Below are positions 56,488-64,000 of a DNA stretch of 64,000 bases, piece after piece. The DNA lies in the NCBI RefSeq assembly GCF_016428915.1, contig NZ_JAELTP010000020.1, forward strand, positions 1 to 64,000. The letters run 5' to 3'. The DNA is from Pandoraea sp. ASV26 (lineage in GTDB: Bacteria; Pseudomonadota; Gammaproteobacteria; Burkholderiales; Burkholderiaceae). Under the pieces are notes generated by a model. The model was not told where the DNA came from. It made no database searches and saw nothing but the letters and a program-made list of their open reading frames with translations. A program made the position numbers and the translations under genes. Position 1 is the stretch's first letter; every line of letters begins with the position of its first letter.

Positions 56488-58254
56488 TCAAAGTTGTGCG
56501 GTCAGTTGAAATCCGACCGTCACTTTGGCCGTGGGAAAAGACGAGGGCTTGTAGATCGGCGTGCCTGCGAACAGGTCGTAGCCATAGCCGCCAAAGCGGG
56601 TGGCGATGCTCCCCTTGATACCGATCGCCGCGCCGGCGAGCCGTGTGCCGTCGAGTGCGACGGGTTGCGGCCCCCAGACCTGCCCGTAATCGATCCCTGC
56701 ATACACGGACTGTCCCGTCTGTCCGAGCGGCAACTGAAGCTCGTTGCGCCAATAGAATCCGCGCGCGGCGGCGAGCATCGTCTCGCCGTCAAAGCCACGT
56801 ACGGTGTAGCGGCTGCCGATGGCAAGGTTGTCGATGTAGTAGAGCGTGCTGCCGGTGTATTGCCCATGGAACGTCGTCACGTACCGGAGTGGCTGCTGCG
56901 CAATCGCAAATGGGACGGAAACGTTCGCGTCCAGCACGGCCATGCGATAGCGGTAAGTCGGGCCGCCTGCGTCCGCGAGGAGGTCGTCTTGCGCGCCGAA
57001 CGCGTCGATGCCCTGGCGATAGGCGAGCGCGCCATCGAATTGCACACGGCCGAGATAGTGACGATCTGTCAGCCCCCACTCGACGATGGTGTTGTTGCGC
57101 CGCTGCTGCGAGATCTCGATGTCTTCAATGAAGCTCCGGCCGAACCGGCGCGAGAGCCGGAACTGAGTGCCGAACACATGGTTCTGACTGCGGGAGAGCA
57201 CGCGGCTGAGCTTGAGATCGGCGGTCTTCGAATTGCCGCTGACGACGAACGTCTGGTTCACGCCGGCAATGCGCTGGTAGTAGGTGCTGGTGTAGGCCGA
57301 GAGCGTTGCGCTCCAGTAGCCCCACGGTATGGAGTAGCTGCCGTTCCAACCGTGCGAGCCCAGATTCCTGTCCTTGAACAGCAGGTCCTGCGTCACGCCG
57401 ACATGGAAGATGTCGTTCAGGCCGAGCGGATTGTATAAACCGGCCGACAGATTGCCTTTCAGCTTGCCTGTCGCGCGCGCTCCCGCGTTGTCGACAGACG
57501 CTGCCATGGTCCACGGCCGGGTGCGCTTCACGTCGAGCACGACATCGCTTTGCCCCGGCAGATCGGCCGGCACGATCTGCATCGAGACGTCCTGATTCGG
57601 CACGCGTTTCATTTGCTCGAGACCTTGCTCAAGATCGCGCAGATCGAGCAGTTCCCCGTCGCGTGCCGGAAAAGCGCTCCGCCACGTGCCGCGCAGCGCC
57701 GGATCGGCAAAGCGCACCTGACCGATAACGCCGGGGATCAAGGCGAATCTGAGCGTGCCGCCCGAGACGTCCTGTTCAGGCAGCAGCACCCGCGTAGTGA
57801 TGTAGCCGCGGCTCAAGACAGCCTTTTGCAGGCCCTTGACGATCACGTCCAGCCCCCGCCTGCCCACGCACGCGCCCGCATAGTGTTGCGTCCATTCCCG
57901 GGCGAACGCGAATGGGTCCAGCGGGAGTGCCGAGGCACCTTGAGCCCTGAGCGCCTCTGGCAGCGTTGCGGGCACGTCGATTACGAATGTGTCGATCGGA
58001 AAGCAGGGCGTCTCGCCCGGTAGTTCGGGCCAGTCCGAGGTCTGTTCCCGCGTTGAGCGCACGGACGGCGTGTTGAGCGTCGCCTCGCGCGCTTGCGCGT
58101 CCCGCTGTTGTTGAATCTGCTGATCCTGCTCGGCTGCCGCACGGGCGGCGGCAGCTCTCTCGGCGGCGGTGGTGGTTGATGTTTGCTGCGCCTGCACGCC
58201 TGTTGCGACGAGCGAGCAGGCCAGCAACACGGTCTTCGTTTTAATTATCGGCAT
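56488..58254 (-). CDS. cdiB: CdiB two-partner secretion outer membrane transporter (ShlB/FhaC)
   Basis: The product is 588 residues from the ATG at 58254, with a signal peptide (KTKTVLLACSLVATGVQA). A Gln/Ala-rich periplasmic helix (AAAEQDQQIQQQRDAQ) is followed by POTRA domains (about 75-225: PCFPIDTFVIDVP; VLSRGYITTRVLLPEQDV). A 16-strand Omp85/TpsB barrel then contains the conserved YTVRGFDGE loop motif and ends VTVGFQLTAQL with an aromatic-rich barrel. It exports CdiA. It lies 113 bp upstream of cdiA, giving cdiB-cdiA-cdiI order as in Enterobacteriaceae rather than the bcpAIOB order typical of Burkholderia. Confidence 0.95.
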   Translation of the reverse strand: MPIIKTKTVLLACSLVATGVQAQQTSTTTAAERAAAARAAAEQDQQIQQQRDAQAREATLNTPSVRSTREQTSDWPELPGETPCFPIDTFVIDVPATLPEALRAQGASALPLDPFAFAREWTQHYAGACVGRRGLDVIVKGLQKAVLSRGYITTRVLLPEQDVSGGTLRFALIPGVIGQVRFADPALRGTWRSAFPARDGELLDLRDLEQGLEQMKRVPNQDVSMQIVPADLPGQSDVVLDVKRTRPWTMAASVDNAGARATGKLKGNLSAGLYNPLGLNDIFHVGVTQDLLFKDRNLGSHGWNGSYSIPWGYWSATLSAYTSTYYQRIAGVNQTFVVSGNSKTADLKLSRVLSRSQNHVFGTQFRLSRRFGRSFIEDIEISQQRRNNTIVEWGLTDRHYLGRVQFDGALAYRQGIDAFGAQDDLLADAGGPTYRYRMAVLDANVSVPFAIAQQPLRYVTTFHGQYTGSTLYYIDNLAIGSRYTVRGFDGETMLAAARGFYWRNELQLPLGQTGQSVYAGIDYGQVWGPQPVALDGTRLAGAAIGIKGSIATRFGGYGYDLFAGTPIYKPSSFPTAKVTVGFQLTAQL

Positions 58255-58995
58255 CACAAATTTGCATCGATTGCATGCTGCACCTGTTGCGCGGAACATG
58301 GCCGACGACTGCATTGCCTGCAACGGCAGTGACTTGCGCCAATACGCCATCGACCTACGCAACGTGGGGCAACAAAAGCAGTTTGGAGGTGGGGGACACC
58401 GTGAGTGATGCGCGGTTGGCGTCGATACGTTGATACACAGGCTTTCACCGCGATCAGGCGACGGGATGTCGGTAGAGACCGCTGGCAAATCTAAGGTCTG
58501 CGTCCGGGACGGACTTCTTGTTATTGATCGGACTTTTTCGACTCCAGACGCGCCTGAAGTCGTCCCAGAAAACCGTCGGTCGTCAGCGACCCATGACGGG
58601 ACTGATCGATGCGTTGGTTCGGTGGCGCAGAGGGGAGTGAGGCGAGTGGTGCTTTGCGCTGGCGTGCAGAACGCCGCCAGGACAGCGCCCAGTCCAATGG
58701 GATGGGCGTCGGGAGGGATTTCAGGAAGGCGTGTCGTCTGCCCGGTGATCTGCCCGAGAGGTCCGGCGTGTTGCGCCGGTGCATGGCAAATCGCTCAGCG
58801 ACAGCTCATCGGCGAGCGATCATCGAAATCGGGCAAATTCAGAATCGGCACAGTAGCGCGCGTGCATACCGTGCGTAGGGCGAACGTGGGGTGAACGTAG
58901 GGCGCGCGAAGGAAAGTACGCTTTTTGGACCTCACTCCGATAGCCGAAACGCGTGTGCGTGGATCTCAGAGTGAAGGGCGCGCGCAGCGGCCGTC
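58255..58995. other. 741-bp interval upstream of cdiB
   Basis: The cdiB promoter should lie here. Frames at 58430-58894 plus and 58521-58784 minus exist. The minus one ends GFLGRLQARLESKKSDQ, which looks protein-like, but its N-terminal part does not and there is no ribosome binding site, so I do not call it. Near 58860-58915 GCGTAGGGCGAACGTGGGG-type short repeats occur. No tRNA or clear terminator is seen. Confidence 0.4.
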
Positions 58996-59466
58996 TTACA
59001 GCGCGGCTTCGAGCTCGCGCGTCCCCGATTCGCGAATGACGCGAATCGACTCGGCCGAGATCATCGCGTCGGCGTTGAGCGGCGGCACGTCACCGAACAG
59101 CGGTCGGTAGACGAAGTCACCCACGTCGATCGTCTCACCCGTCAACGCGCAAACGCCCGGATGATGCGCGCGGCGGATGCGCCAGATCTGCGCGCCGTAG
59201 TTGCCGCCCATGGCGTCGTTCCACGACACGGTGATGGTCAGCTCGCTGGAGATCTCGAGCACGCGGACAATGGGCGCGCGTCGGGTGTACGGAATCACCG
59301 GCTGGCACACGACGGGCTCGGCATCGAGCATCGCCACGGTGTGTTGCCAGACACCCTGAGCGCGCAGCGGGCTGCGTGGCTTGCGCGAGGCACGGGAGGT
59401 CGGGGATGTCCCCGGGGCGCGGCTGCTGCCGCTTCGGTTCGGGCAATTGGTTCGGTCGCTTCGCAT
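58996..59466 (-). CDS. DUF3331 domain protein
   Basis: The product is 156 residues from the ATG at 59466 (MRSDRTNCPNRSGSSRAPG). After a basic linker, the DUF3331 core reads ELTITVSWNDAMGGNYGAQIWRIRRAHHPGVCALTGETIDVGDFVYRPLFGDVPPLNADAMI. The family is small, of unknown function and mainly found in Burkholderiales. The ATG lies 2 bp past the NADH dehydrogenase stop codon, so the two are co-transcribed. The DUF's conserved C-A-L-T-G motif is intact. Confidence 0.85.
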   Translation of the reverse strand: MRSDRTNCPNRSGSSRAPGTSPTSRASRKPRSPLRAQGVWQHTVAMLDAEPVVCQPVIPYTRRAPIVRVLEISSELTITVSWNDAMGGNYGAQIWRIRRAHHPGVCALTGETIDVGDFVYRPLFGDVPPLNADAMISAESIRVIRESGTRELEAAL

Positions 59467-59468
59467 GG

Positions 59469-60761
59469 TCAGGCCAGCCGGATGCGCGGCCCGCGAAGGC
59501 CGCCGAGTTTTTCCGCGCCCAGCAGCACCGTCGCGCGGGCAAACCCGTGCAGTGCATGCTGATGACGCCGGTACAACATGGCGTGGCTCCACTGCGCAAA
59601 CCGACCGCGCACGATGCCACCTTTGAAAAAGCCGAATCGCCCGAGGGTGCCGAACGCGTTGTAGTCAGACAGCGACACCCACGCGCCAGGATCGCGATAA
59701 ACGAACGGCGGGATTGCGCGGCCCGCAAGCCACGCACCAAGATGACGGCCCAGATGCGCCGCCTGTTGTGTTGCCACCTGAGCCGTGGGAGGCAACGCAC
59801 GCGCTCCCCGCTCGGGCGTGAGCGCCGCACAGTCGCCGAGCGCGAAAATCCGCTCGTCTTGCGCGGTTTGCAACGTTGCGCGCACCACGATCTGGTTGGC
59901 ATCGTTGGTCGTGAGTCCGCCAATGCTCCGCAGGAAGTCAGGCGCTTTCACGCCCGCAGCCCACACCAGCAGATCGCCGGGAATCAACTGACCGTCTTCA
60001 CGATAGAACCCATCGCGATCGGCGCACACGATGCGGGTGTCCGTCAGTACGCGAAAGCCCAAGCGCTCCAACTGCGCCTGCGAAACCGCCGACACGTCGG
60101 GCGGGAACGCCCCCAGCACACGCGGGCCGCTCTCGACGAGCGTGAGTTTCAAACGCTCGCCAATCCGCGGATCGCCATAACCGGCGGCCAGCGCAAACGT
60201 GCGGCTCAGCTCGGCAGCAAGCTCCACACCGGTGGTGCCACCCCCCGCGATCACGACACGCAACGCGTCGTCGTTCACGGCACTGCGCAGGGCTTCGCAG
60301 CGCAACGCGGCATTGAACGCCTCGGCCTGCGGCTGGCTGTCGATGAAATGGCAGACGTCGCGCACGCCGGGCAGACACGCATCGTCGGCTTGCGATCCGA
60401 GGGCGAGCACGAGGGCGTCGTACGGCACGCGGCGCTCGCCCAGCAGACGCGAGCCATCAGGCGCGTCCATTTCCTCCAGCACAATCTCCCGGCGCGAACG
60501 ATCCAGCCCGCACATGCGACCCGCCTGATACGTGAAGCCGTTGCGGCACGCATGGGCGAGGTAAGTCACCTGCGTGTGCGTCACGTCACGCGTGCCGGCC
60601 GCCACGGTGTGCAGCATCGGCTTCCAAAGATGGGTGGGTTGACTGTCGACAAGTGTTACGCGCGCAGCGCCGTCGCGCCCGAGCGTACGGCCCAGACGCG
60701 TTGCCAGCTTGAGGCCGGCGATACCGCCACCGACAATCACGATTCGGTTTGCGCGAGACAC
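59469..60761 (-). CDS. ndh: Type II NADH dehydrogenase (NDH-2), FAD-dependent
   Basis: The product is 430 residues from a GTG at 60761. The FAD-binding GGGIAGLKLATRLGR is at the N-terminus, a second Rossmann motif VVIAGGGTTGVELAAEL lies near residue 175, then VLGAFPPDVS, GDLLVWAAGVKAPDFL, and IFALGDCAAL before a C-terminal membrane-associating part (YNAFGTLGRFGFFKGG). It oxidises NADH and reduces quinone at the inner membrane without pumping protons. The frame stays open to 60911, but that runs through the sigma-70 promoter, so the GTG is preferred despite a weak ribosome binding site. Confidence 0.9.
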   Translation of the reverse strand: MSRANRIVIVGGGIAGLKLATRLGRTLGRDGAARVTLVDSQPTHLWKPMLHTVAAGTRDVTHTQVTYLAHACRNGFTYQAGRMCGLDRSRREIVLEEMDAPDGSRLLGERRVPYDALVLALGSQADDACLPGVRDVCHFIDSQPQAEAFNAALRCEALRSAVNDDALRVVIAGGGTTGVELAAELSRTFALAAGYGDPRIGERLKLTLVESGPRVLGAFPPDVSAVSQAQLERLGFRVLTDTRIVCADRDGFYREDGQLIPGDLLVWAAGVKAPDFLRSIGGLTTNDANQIVVRATLQTAQDERIFALGDCAALTPERGARALPPTAQVATQQAAHLGRHLGAWLAGRAIPPFVYRDPGAWVSLSDYNAFGTLGRFGFFKGGIVRGRFAQWSHAMLYRRHQHALHGFARATVLLGAEKLGGLRGPRIRLA

Positions 60762-60802
60762 TTGGGGGGAAATGTCAAATTCAACAAGTGATGAATAAGC
60801 GC

Positions 60803-60832
60803 ATAATAGCGAGCGTGGCCCCGGCGTGTCAA
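60803..60832 (-). promoter_or_regulatory. Sigma-70 promoter of ndh
   Basis: On the minus strand TTGACA (60832-60827) and TATTAT (60808-60803) are separated by 18 bp. Transcription would begin near 60796 and give a leader of about 35 nt to the GTG at 60761. The divergent TetR gene starts at 60918, so its product may bind here. Confidence 0.7.
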
Positions 60833-60917
60833 ATAGCAAATGTCTGGGCAGGCAGGGGCGTTCGGGTCGGGTAGACTTGGCGCATTGCTGTCGCGAATTC
60901 GACCAACCCATCGCTCA

Positions 60918-61577
60918 ATGACTCCAGACAAAGCCGTCTCGCAAGCCGCTCCGCCCCGCAAACGCACACGTGGGCGTCCCACGTGCGACTGCACGCATGG
61001 TGCAGACGCGTTATTGCTCAACGCCCGGCGTATCTTCGCGCAGCGCGGCTTCTATGCGAGCAGCGTGCGGCAGATCGCGGAGGCGTCCGGTGTCGACGCG
61101 GCGCTGATCTCGCATCACTTCGGCTCGAAAGAGGCGCTGTGGGTTGCCGTCGTCGATCAGATCGCCACGCTCACGCGCTCGCTCATCGAGCAGACACATG
61201 CGTTGCGTCAGGCGCCGCTGGAACCGGCCGAGCGCATCGAACAGGCGGTGCGGGTGTTCGTGGAAGCGGTGTTCGAGAATCCGGACGTCGGCATGTTCTT
61301 CTCGACGGCCGCGACCGAAGAAGGCGAGCGGCTCGACATCATCACGCAGCGGCTCGTGCGTCCGTATCGCGACGCCATGGTGCCGCTCGTGGCCGACTGG
61401 CTCGAAGCGCAGCAGCGTCCCGTGGAGGACGCCGACGTGATGTTCTTCATGCTCACGTCGGCCATTAGCAAGACGGTCTCGTATCGCCACATGATGGGCC
61501 CGTTCCTGCCGCCCGAAGGCATGGCCGATCTCAAGCGCACCGTGCTCGACTGCGCGATGGCGCTGATCCGGCAGTGA
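60918..61577 (+). CDS. TetR-family regulator with CerR-type C-terminal domain
   Basis: The product is 219 residues from the ATG at 60918 (MTPDKAVSQAAPPRKRTRGRP). The TetR HTH is ALLLNARRIFAQRGFYASSVRQIAEASGVDAALISHHFGSKEALWVAVV at about residues 32-80. The following ligand/dimerisation domain (AERIEQAVRVFVEAVFENPDVGMFFS) resembles the CerR/YcdC-type C-terminus. It is divergent from ndh across a 156-bp region with the ndh promoter, so it probably controls ndh and itself. A terminator follows 47 bp after its stop codon. Confidence 0.88.
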   Translation: MTPDKAVSQAAPPRKRTRGRPTCDCTHGADALLLNARRIFAQRGFYASSVRQIAEASGVDAALISHHFGSKEALWVAVVDQIATLTRSLIEQTHALRQAPLEPAERIEQAVRVFVEAVFENPDVGMFFSTAATEEGERLDIITQRLVRPYRDAMVPLVADWLEAQQRPVEDADVMFFMLTSAISKTVSYRHMMGPFLPPEGMADLKRTVLDCAMALIRQ

Positions 61578-61623
61578 TCTGTCGATGAAGGCGGACGCAG
61601 GCGTCGTATAAGATAGCGGCACC

Positions 61624-61653
61624 CGGGCCGACTCCCGGCCCGCTTCTCTTTTT
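61624..61653 (+). terminator. Rho-independent terminator after the TetR gene
   Basis: CGGGCCG (61624-61630) and CGGCCCG (61636-61642) pair perfectly around an ACTCC loop, followed by CTTCTCTTTTT. It ends the TetR transcript before the RidA gene. Confidence 0.85.
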
Positions 61654-61666
61654 ACGGTGCCCCCCT

Positions 61667-62020
61667 ATGTCGAACGAAATCAAGCGTCTGCACACCAACG
61701 CTCGCATGAGCCAGATCGTGATCGCCAACGGCGTGGTGTATCTGGCCGGTCAGGTGCCGGATACGCCCAACGCGTCGGTCACGCAGCAAACCACCGAAAT
61801 CCTCACCCGCATCGATTCGTTGCTCGCTGAAGCGGGCGTGAACAAGTCGCGTCTGCTGACCGCCAACATCTGGCTGTCGGACGCCAAGCACTTCGCCGAA
61901 TTCAACGCCGTGTGGGACGCCTGGGTGCCCGAAGGTCACGCCCCCACGCGTGCCTGCGTGCAGTCGCCGCTCATGCGCGCCGGCCTCGAAGTCGAAATCG
62001 CCATCACCGCGCTGGCGTAA
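61667..62020 (+). CDS. RidA-family protein
   Basis: The product is 117 residues. RidA/YjgF motifs include MSQIVIANGVVYLAGQVPD, TTEILTRIDSLLAEAGVNKSRLLTANIWLSD, and the C-terminal block WVPEGHAPTRACVQSPLMRAGLEVEIAITA with the conserved Arg. Such proteins hydrolyse reactive enamine/imine intermediates from amino acid oxidation. It lies 130 bp upstream of a DadA-like FAD oxidoreductase, whose imine product it would detoxify (inference). Confidence 0.9.
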   Translation: MSNEIKRLHTNARMSQIVIANGVVYLAGQVPDTPNASVTQQTTEILTRIDSLLAEAGVNKSRLLTANIWLSDAKHFAEFNAVWDAWVPEGHAPTRACVQSPLMRAGLEVEIAITALA

Positions 62021-62149
62021 GTTCGCCGCGTATGTCCATACGCAGGCGCACCTAAGCGCCAATTCCCGGGCTCACCATGGCGTGCATCGTTTGCATCGCG
62101 CGTGAGCCCTGCCGCTTCCCCAGGTTTCCCACTGTGTGACGCAACGCTC

Positions 62150-63382
62150 ATGACCTTCGACGCGCTAGTGCTTGGAGCCGGTATCGTTGGTGTGTCCGTC
62201 GCTGTGCATTTGCAGCGGCGCGGTATGTCGGTGGCGCTCGTCGACCGCAAGTCGCCGGGCAACGAAACTTCGTTCGGCAACGCCGGGCTGATTCAGCGCG
62301 AAGGCGTATATCCGTACGCGTTTCCGCGAGACGTCGGCACGCTGCTGCGCTACGCGGGCAACCGTTCGACAGATGTGCGCTATCACCCGTCGGCGATGGC
62401 GACCCTCGCGCCCTTCCTCGTGCGCTACTGGTACCACTCGGCCCCGAGGCGGCACACGCAGATCGCGCGTCACTACAGCACACTCATCGCTCATTGCGTG
62501 ACGGAACATCGCGAACTTATCGCGGCGTCCGGTGCAGGGGATCTGCTGCGCGAGGGCGGTTGGGTCAAGGTATTCCGCACCGCTGCGGCAATGGATGCGG
62601 CGCAACGCGATGCCGAGCGCTGGCGCGAGGAGTACGGCGTGCCGTTCGAGCGGCTCGACGCCCGCCGTCTGCGCGACGACGAGCCTGCGCTCACCCACGC
62701 ACTCGTTGGGGGATTGCGCTACACGGCGTCGGATTCCGTGAGCGATCCGGGCGCGCTGGTGGCCGCGTATGCGCGTTACTTCGAATCGCTGGGCGGGCGC
62801 GTGTTCAACGGCGACGCCACGACATTGCAGCCGCAATGGTCGGTGCAGACGCAGACGGGGCGCATCGAGGCACGACGCGCGGTCGTTGCCCTCGGACCGT
62901 GGGCCGACACGGTGACGACGGCGCTGGGCTATCGACTGCCGCTCGCGGTCAAACGCGGTTATCACATGCACTACCGCGCACAACCGGGTGCCAGGCTGAA
63001 TCAACCGGTGCTCGATGCCGAACACGGTTTCCTCCTCGCACCGATGACGCGTGGCATCCGGCTCACCACAGGGGCGGAACTGGGGCTTCGCGATACCCCG
63101 CCAACGCCGGTGCAACTGGCGGCGGTCGAGCCGCTCGCGCGCGAGACGTTCCCGTTGGGCGAGCGAGTCGATCCCGAGCCGTGGCTCGGCCGACGTCCCT
63201 GCACGCCGGACATGATGCCGATCATCGGCCCCGCGCCGCGTCATCGCGATCTGTGGTTCGCGTTCGGTCACGCGCACCATGGCCTGACGCTAGGGCCGGT
63301 CACGGGTCGCCTCGTGGCCGAGATGATGACGGGCGAGACGCCGCTCGTCGATCCGTCACCGTTCAGCGCATCGCGCTTCTGA
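62150..63382 (+). CDS. FAD-dependent amino acid oxidoreductase, DadA-like
   Basis: The product is 410 residues from the ATG at 62150 (MTFDALVLGAGIVGVSVAVHLQRRGMSVALVD), which has the N-terminal FAD dinucleotide motif. Then come GNETSFGNAGLIQREGVYPYAFPRD, LLREGGWVKVFRTAA, and a late motif GRRPCTPDMMPIIGPAPRHRDLWFAFGHAHHGLTLGPVTGRLVAEMMTG, as in D-amino acid dehydrogenases. It oxidises a D- or secondary amine amino acid to an imine and passes electrons to the respiratory chain. RidA is encoded just upstream. The substrate (D-Ala, hydroxyproline or another) is not determined. Confidence 0.85.
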   Translation: MTFDALVLGAGIVGVSVAVHLQRRGMSVALVDRKSPGNETSFGNAGLIQREGVYPYAFPRDVGTLLRYAGNRSTDVRYHPSAMATLAPFLVRYWYHSAPRRHTQIARHYSTLIAHCVTEHRELIAASGAGDLLREGGWVKVFRTAAAMDAAQRDAERWREEYGVPFERLDARRLRDDEPALTHALVGGLRYTASDSVSDPGALVAAYARYFESLGGRVFNGDATTLQPQWSVQTQTGRIEARRAVVALGPWADTVTTALGYRLPLAVKRGYHMHYRAQPGARLNQPVLDAEHGFLLAPMTRGIRLTTGAELGLRDTPPTPVQLAAVEPLARETFPLGERVDPEPWLGRRPCTPDMMPIIGPAPRHRDLWFAFGHAHHGLTLGPVTGRLVAEMMTGETPLVDPSPFSASRF

Positions 63383-63413
63383 ATCGCTGAATTCCCGAGC
63401 GACGATCGCGCCC

Positions 63414-64000
63414 TTATTGCGGCATCTCTTCCGATGAATCGACGCTCGGTGCATGCGCGGCGTCGGCATCGCTTTCGGCGCTGTCGCCGCCGATCACACT
63501 GATCTCGAACAACGGCTTGCCCGCGAGCGAACGCGCTGCCGGATCTTCCGGATACGTCTTCAGCAGCGGCAGGATCACCGAGCCGCCGATGACATTGCGG
63601 CGGCTGTTATCCGCAGGCGACAGGCCCCACACGTTCTGATAGGTCATCGGCACGCTCTCGCCGTCGCGCCGGGCATCCTGTGCACTGCCCAGATACAACA
63701 TGATGTGTCCGTTGATATGAATCAGCGTCATCAGCGCACGGCCGCGCTCGGCCAGCGTGCGCAGTCGCGTGTCGATATCGGCGGCGCGAAGATCGGTGCG
63801 TTTTCCAGCGTTCAACTGATCCGACGAATGACGCGGCAGCCACACCCCGAAGGGCGCGAAGAGGCTGCGCGTCTCGGCCGAGCAGTCGTTATAGAACAGC
63901 GTGTTGCCCCAGCCATAAGGGCGCCCGATCTGTTGCTTCATCACCTGTGCCATATGACGCGGCGTGAGTGTCCACGGCATCGGCACGATGGTCGACGTGT
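63414..64000 (-). CDS. NlpC/P60-family cysteine peptidase, C-terminal part (cut by window end)
   Basis: About 195 residues are visible and the frame continues past the window edge. The NlpC/P60 catalytic Cys is in GRPYGWGNTLFYNDCSAETRSLF, and the His motif is LIHINGHIMLYLG, with the aromatic/Asn surroundings of the SH3-NlpC/P60 class. Such enzymes cleave gamma-D-glutamyl-diaminopimelate bonds of peptidoglycan stem peptides in the periplasm. The first internal ATG (63986) lies in the middle of the domain order, so the real start is outside. An acidic Ser/Asp tail ends SSEEMPQ. Confidence 0.8.
   Translation of the reverse strand, partial: TSTIVPMPWTLTPRHMAQVMKQQIGRPYGWGNTLFYNDCSAETRSLFAPFGVWLPRHSSDQLNAGKRTDLRAADIDTRLRTLAERGRALMTLIHINGHIMLYLGSAQDARRDGESVPMTYQNVWGLSPADNSRRNVIGGSVILPLLKTYPEDPAARSLAGKPLFEISVIGGDSAESDADAAHAPSVDSSEEMPQ

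Noticed and set aside
58521-58784. 87-codon ORF upstream of cdiB
   Set aside because: Only its end looks protein-like; there is no ribosome binding site and the N-terminus is low quality. Mentioned in the intergenic entry.

Overview
This is a high-GC (roughly 63-65% by eye) chromosomal window from a beta-proteobacterium. The E. coli-like GdhA, DUF3331, DUF1993, PrpR-type activator, CdiA with an NRQLH pretoxin border and the gene style fit Burkholderiaceae; Pandoraea or Burkholderia is my best guess (inference, no database search). I see no phage, insertion sequence or CRISPR array. Coding is dense, and most long ORFs antisense to real genes are GC-codon shadows.

Layout. 0-4.9 kb: an MBL/tautomerase/alpha-beta-barrel operon with a divergent LysR, then gdhA with a clear terminator and a methyltransferase. 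4.9-11.6 kb: an EamA exporter, an AraC/GyrI regulator, and a PrpR-type sigma-54 activator divergent from an isocitrate lyase/PEP mutase-family gene plus an MHS-type transporter. That intergenic region has helically phased GTTTC half-sites and a near-consensus sigma-54 promoter. 11.6-21.1 kb: flavin reductase, GntR and polysaccharide deacetylase (minus strand) face a second near-consensus sigma-54 promoter. That promoter drives a branched-chain-type ABC importer, with one permease and both ATPases fused into one 869-residue protein, plus a gamma-glutamyltransferase. 21.1-25.9 kb: ssb, then an arsenic operon (arsR, a collapsed arsI remnant, two unrelated arsC types, acr3, arsH) beside tRNA-Leu(GAG). 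26-33 kb: GNAT, a chemoreceptor, an MFS exporter, an ABC ATPase, a methyltransferase and DUF1993. 33-41 kb: a LysR-controlled sulfur amino acid cluster made of a polar amino acid ABC importer, a thiol dioxygenase, a four-domain rhodanese and cystathionine beta-lyase. 41-43.3 kb: an alpha/beta hydrolase and a class C beta-lactamase.

43.5-58.3 kb is the most unusual part. It is a two-partner secretion contact-dependent inhibition locus (cdiB-cdiA-cdiI, minus strand). Downstream of cdiI is an AT-rich graveyard of immunity modules: six further small two-TM immunity-like genes, two of them broken by a single in-frame stop, and an orphan CdiA-CT joined out of frame to a fragment of the central CdiA region. 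All seven immunity starts lie in an NTGA tetranucleotide, so a preceding toxin stop could overlap each start by 4 nt. The toxin is not one I recognise. The membrane nature of every immunity protein suggests a membrane-acting toxin family.

58.9-64 kb: DUF3331 and a type II NADH dehydrogenase, divergent from a TetR regulator; then a RidA protein, a DadA-like FAD amino acid oxidoreductase, and an NlpC/P60 peptidase cut by the window end.
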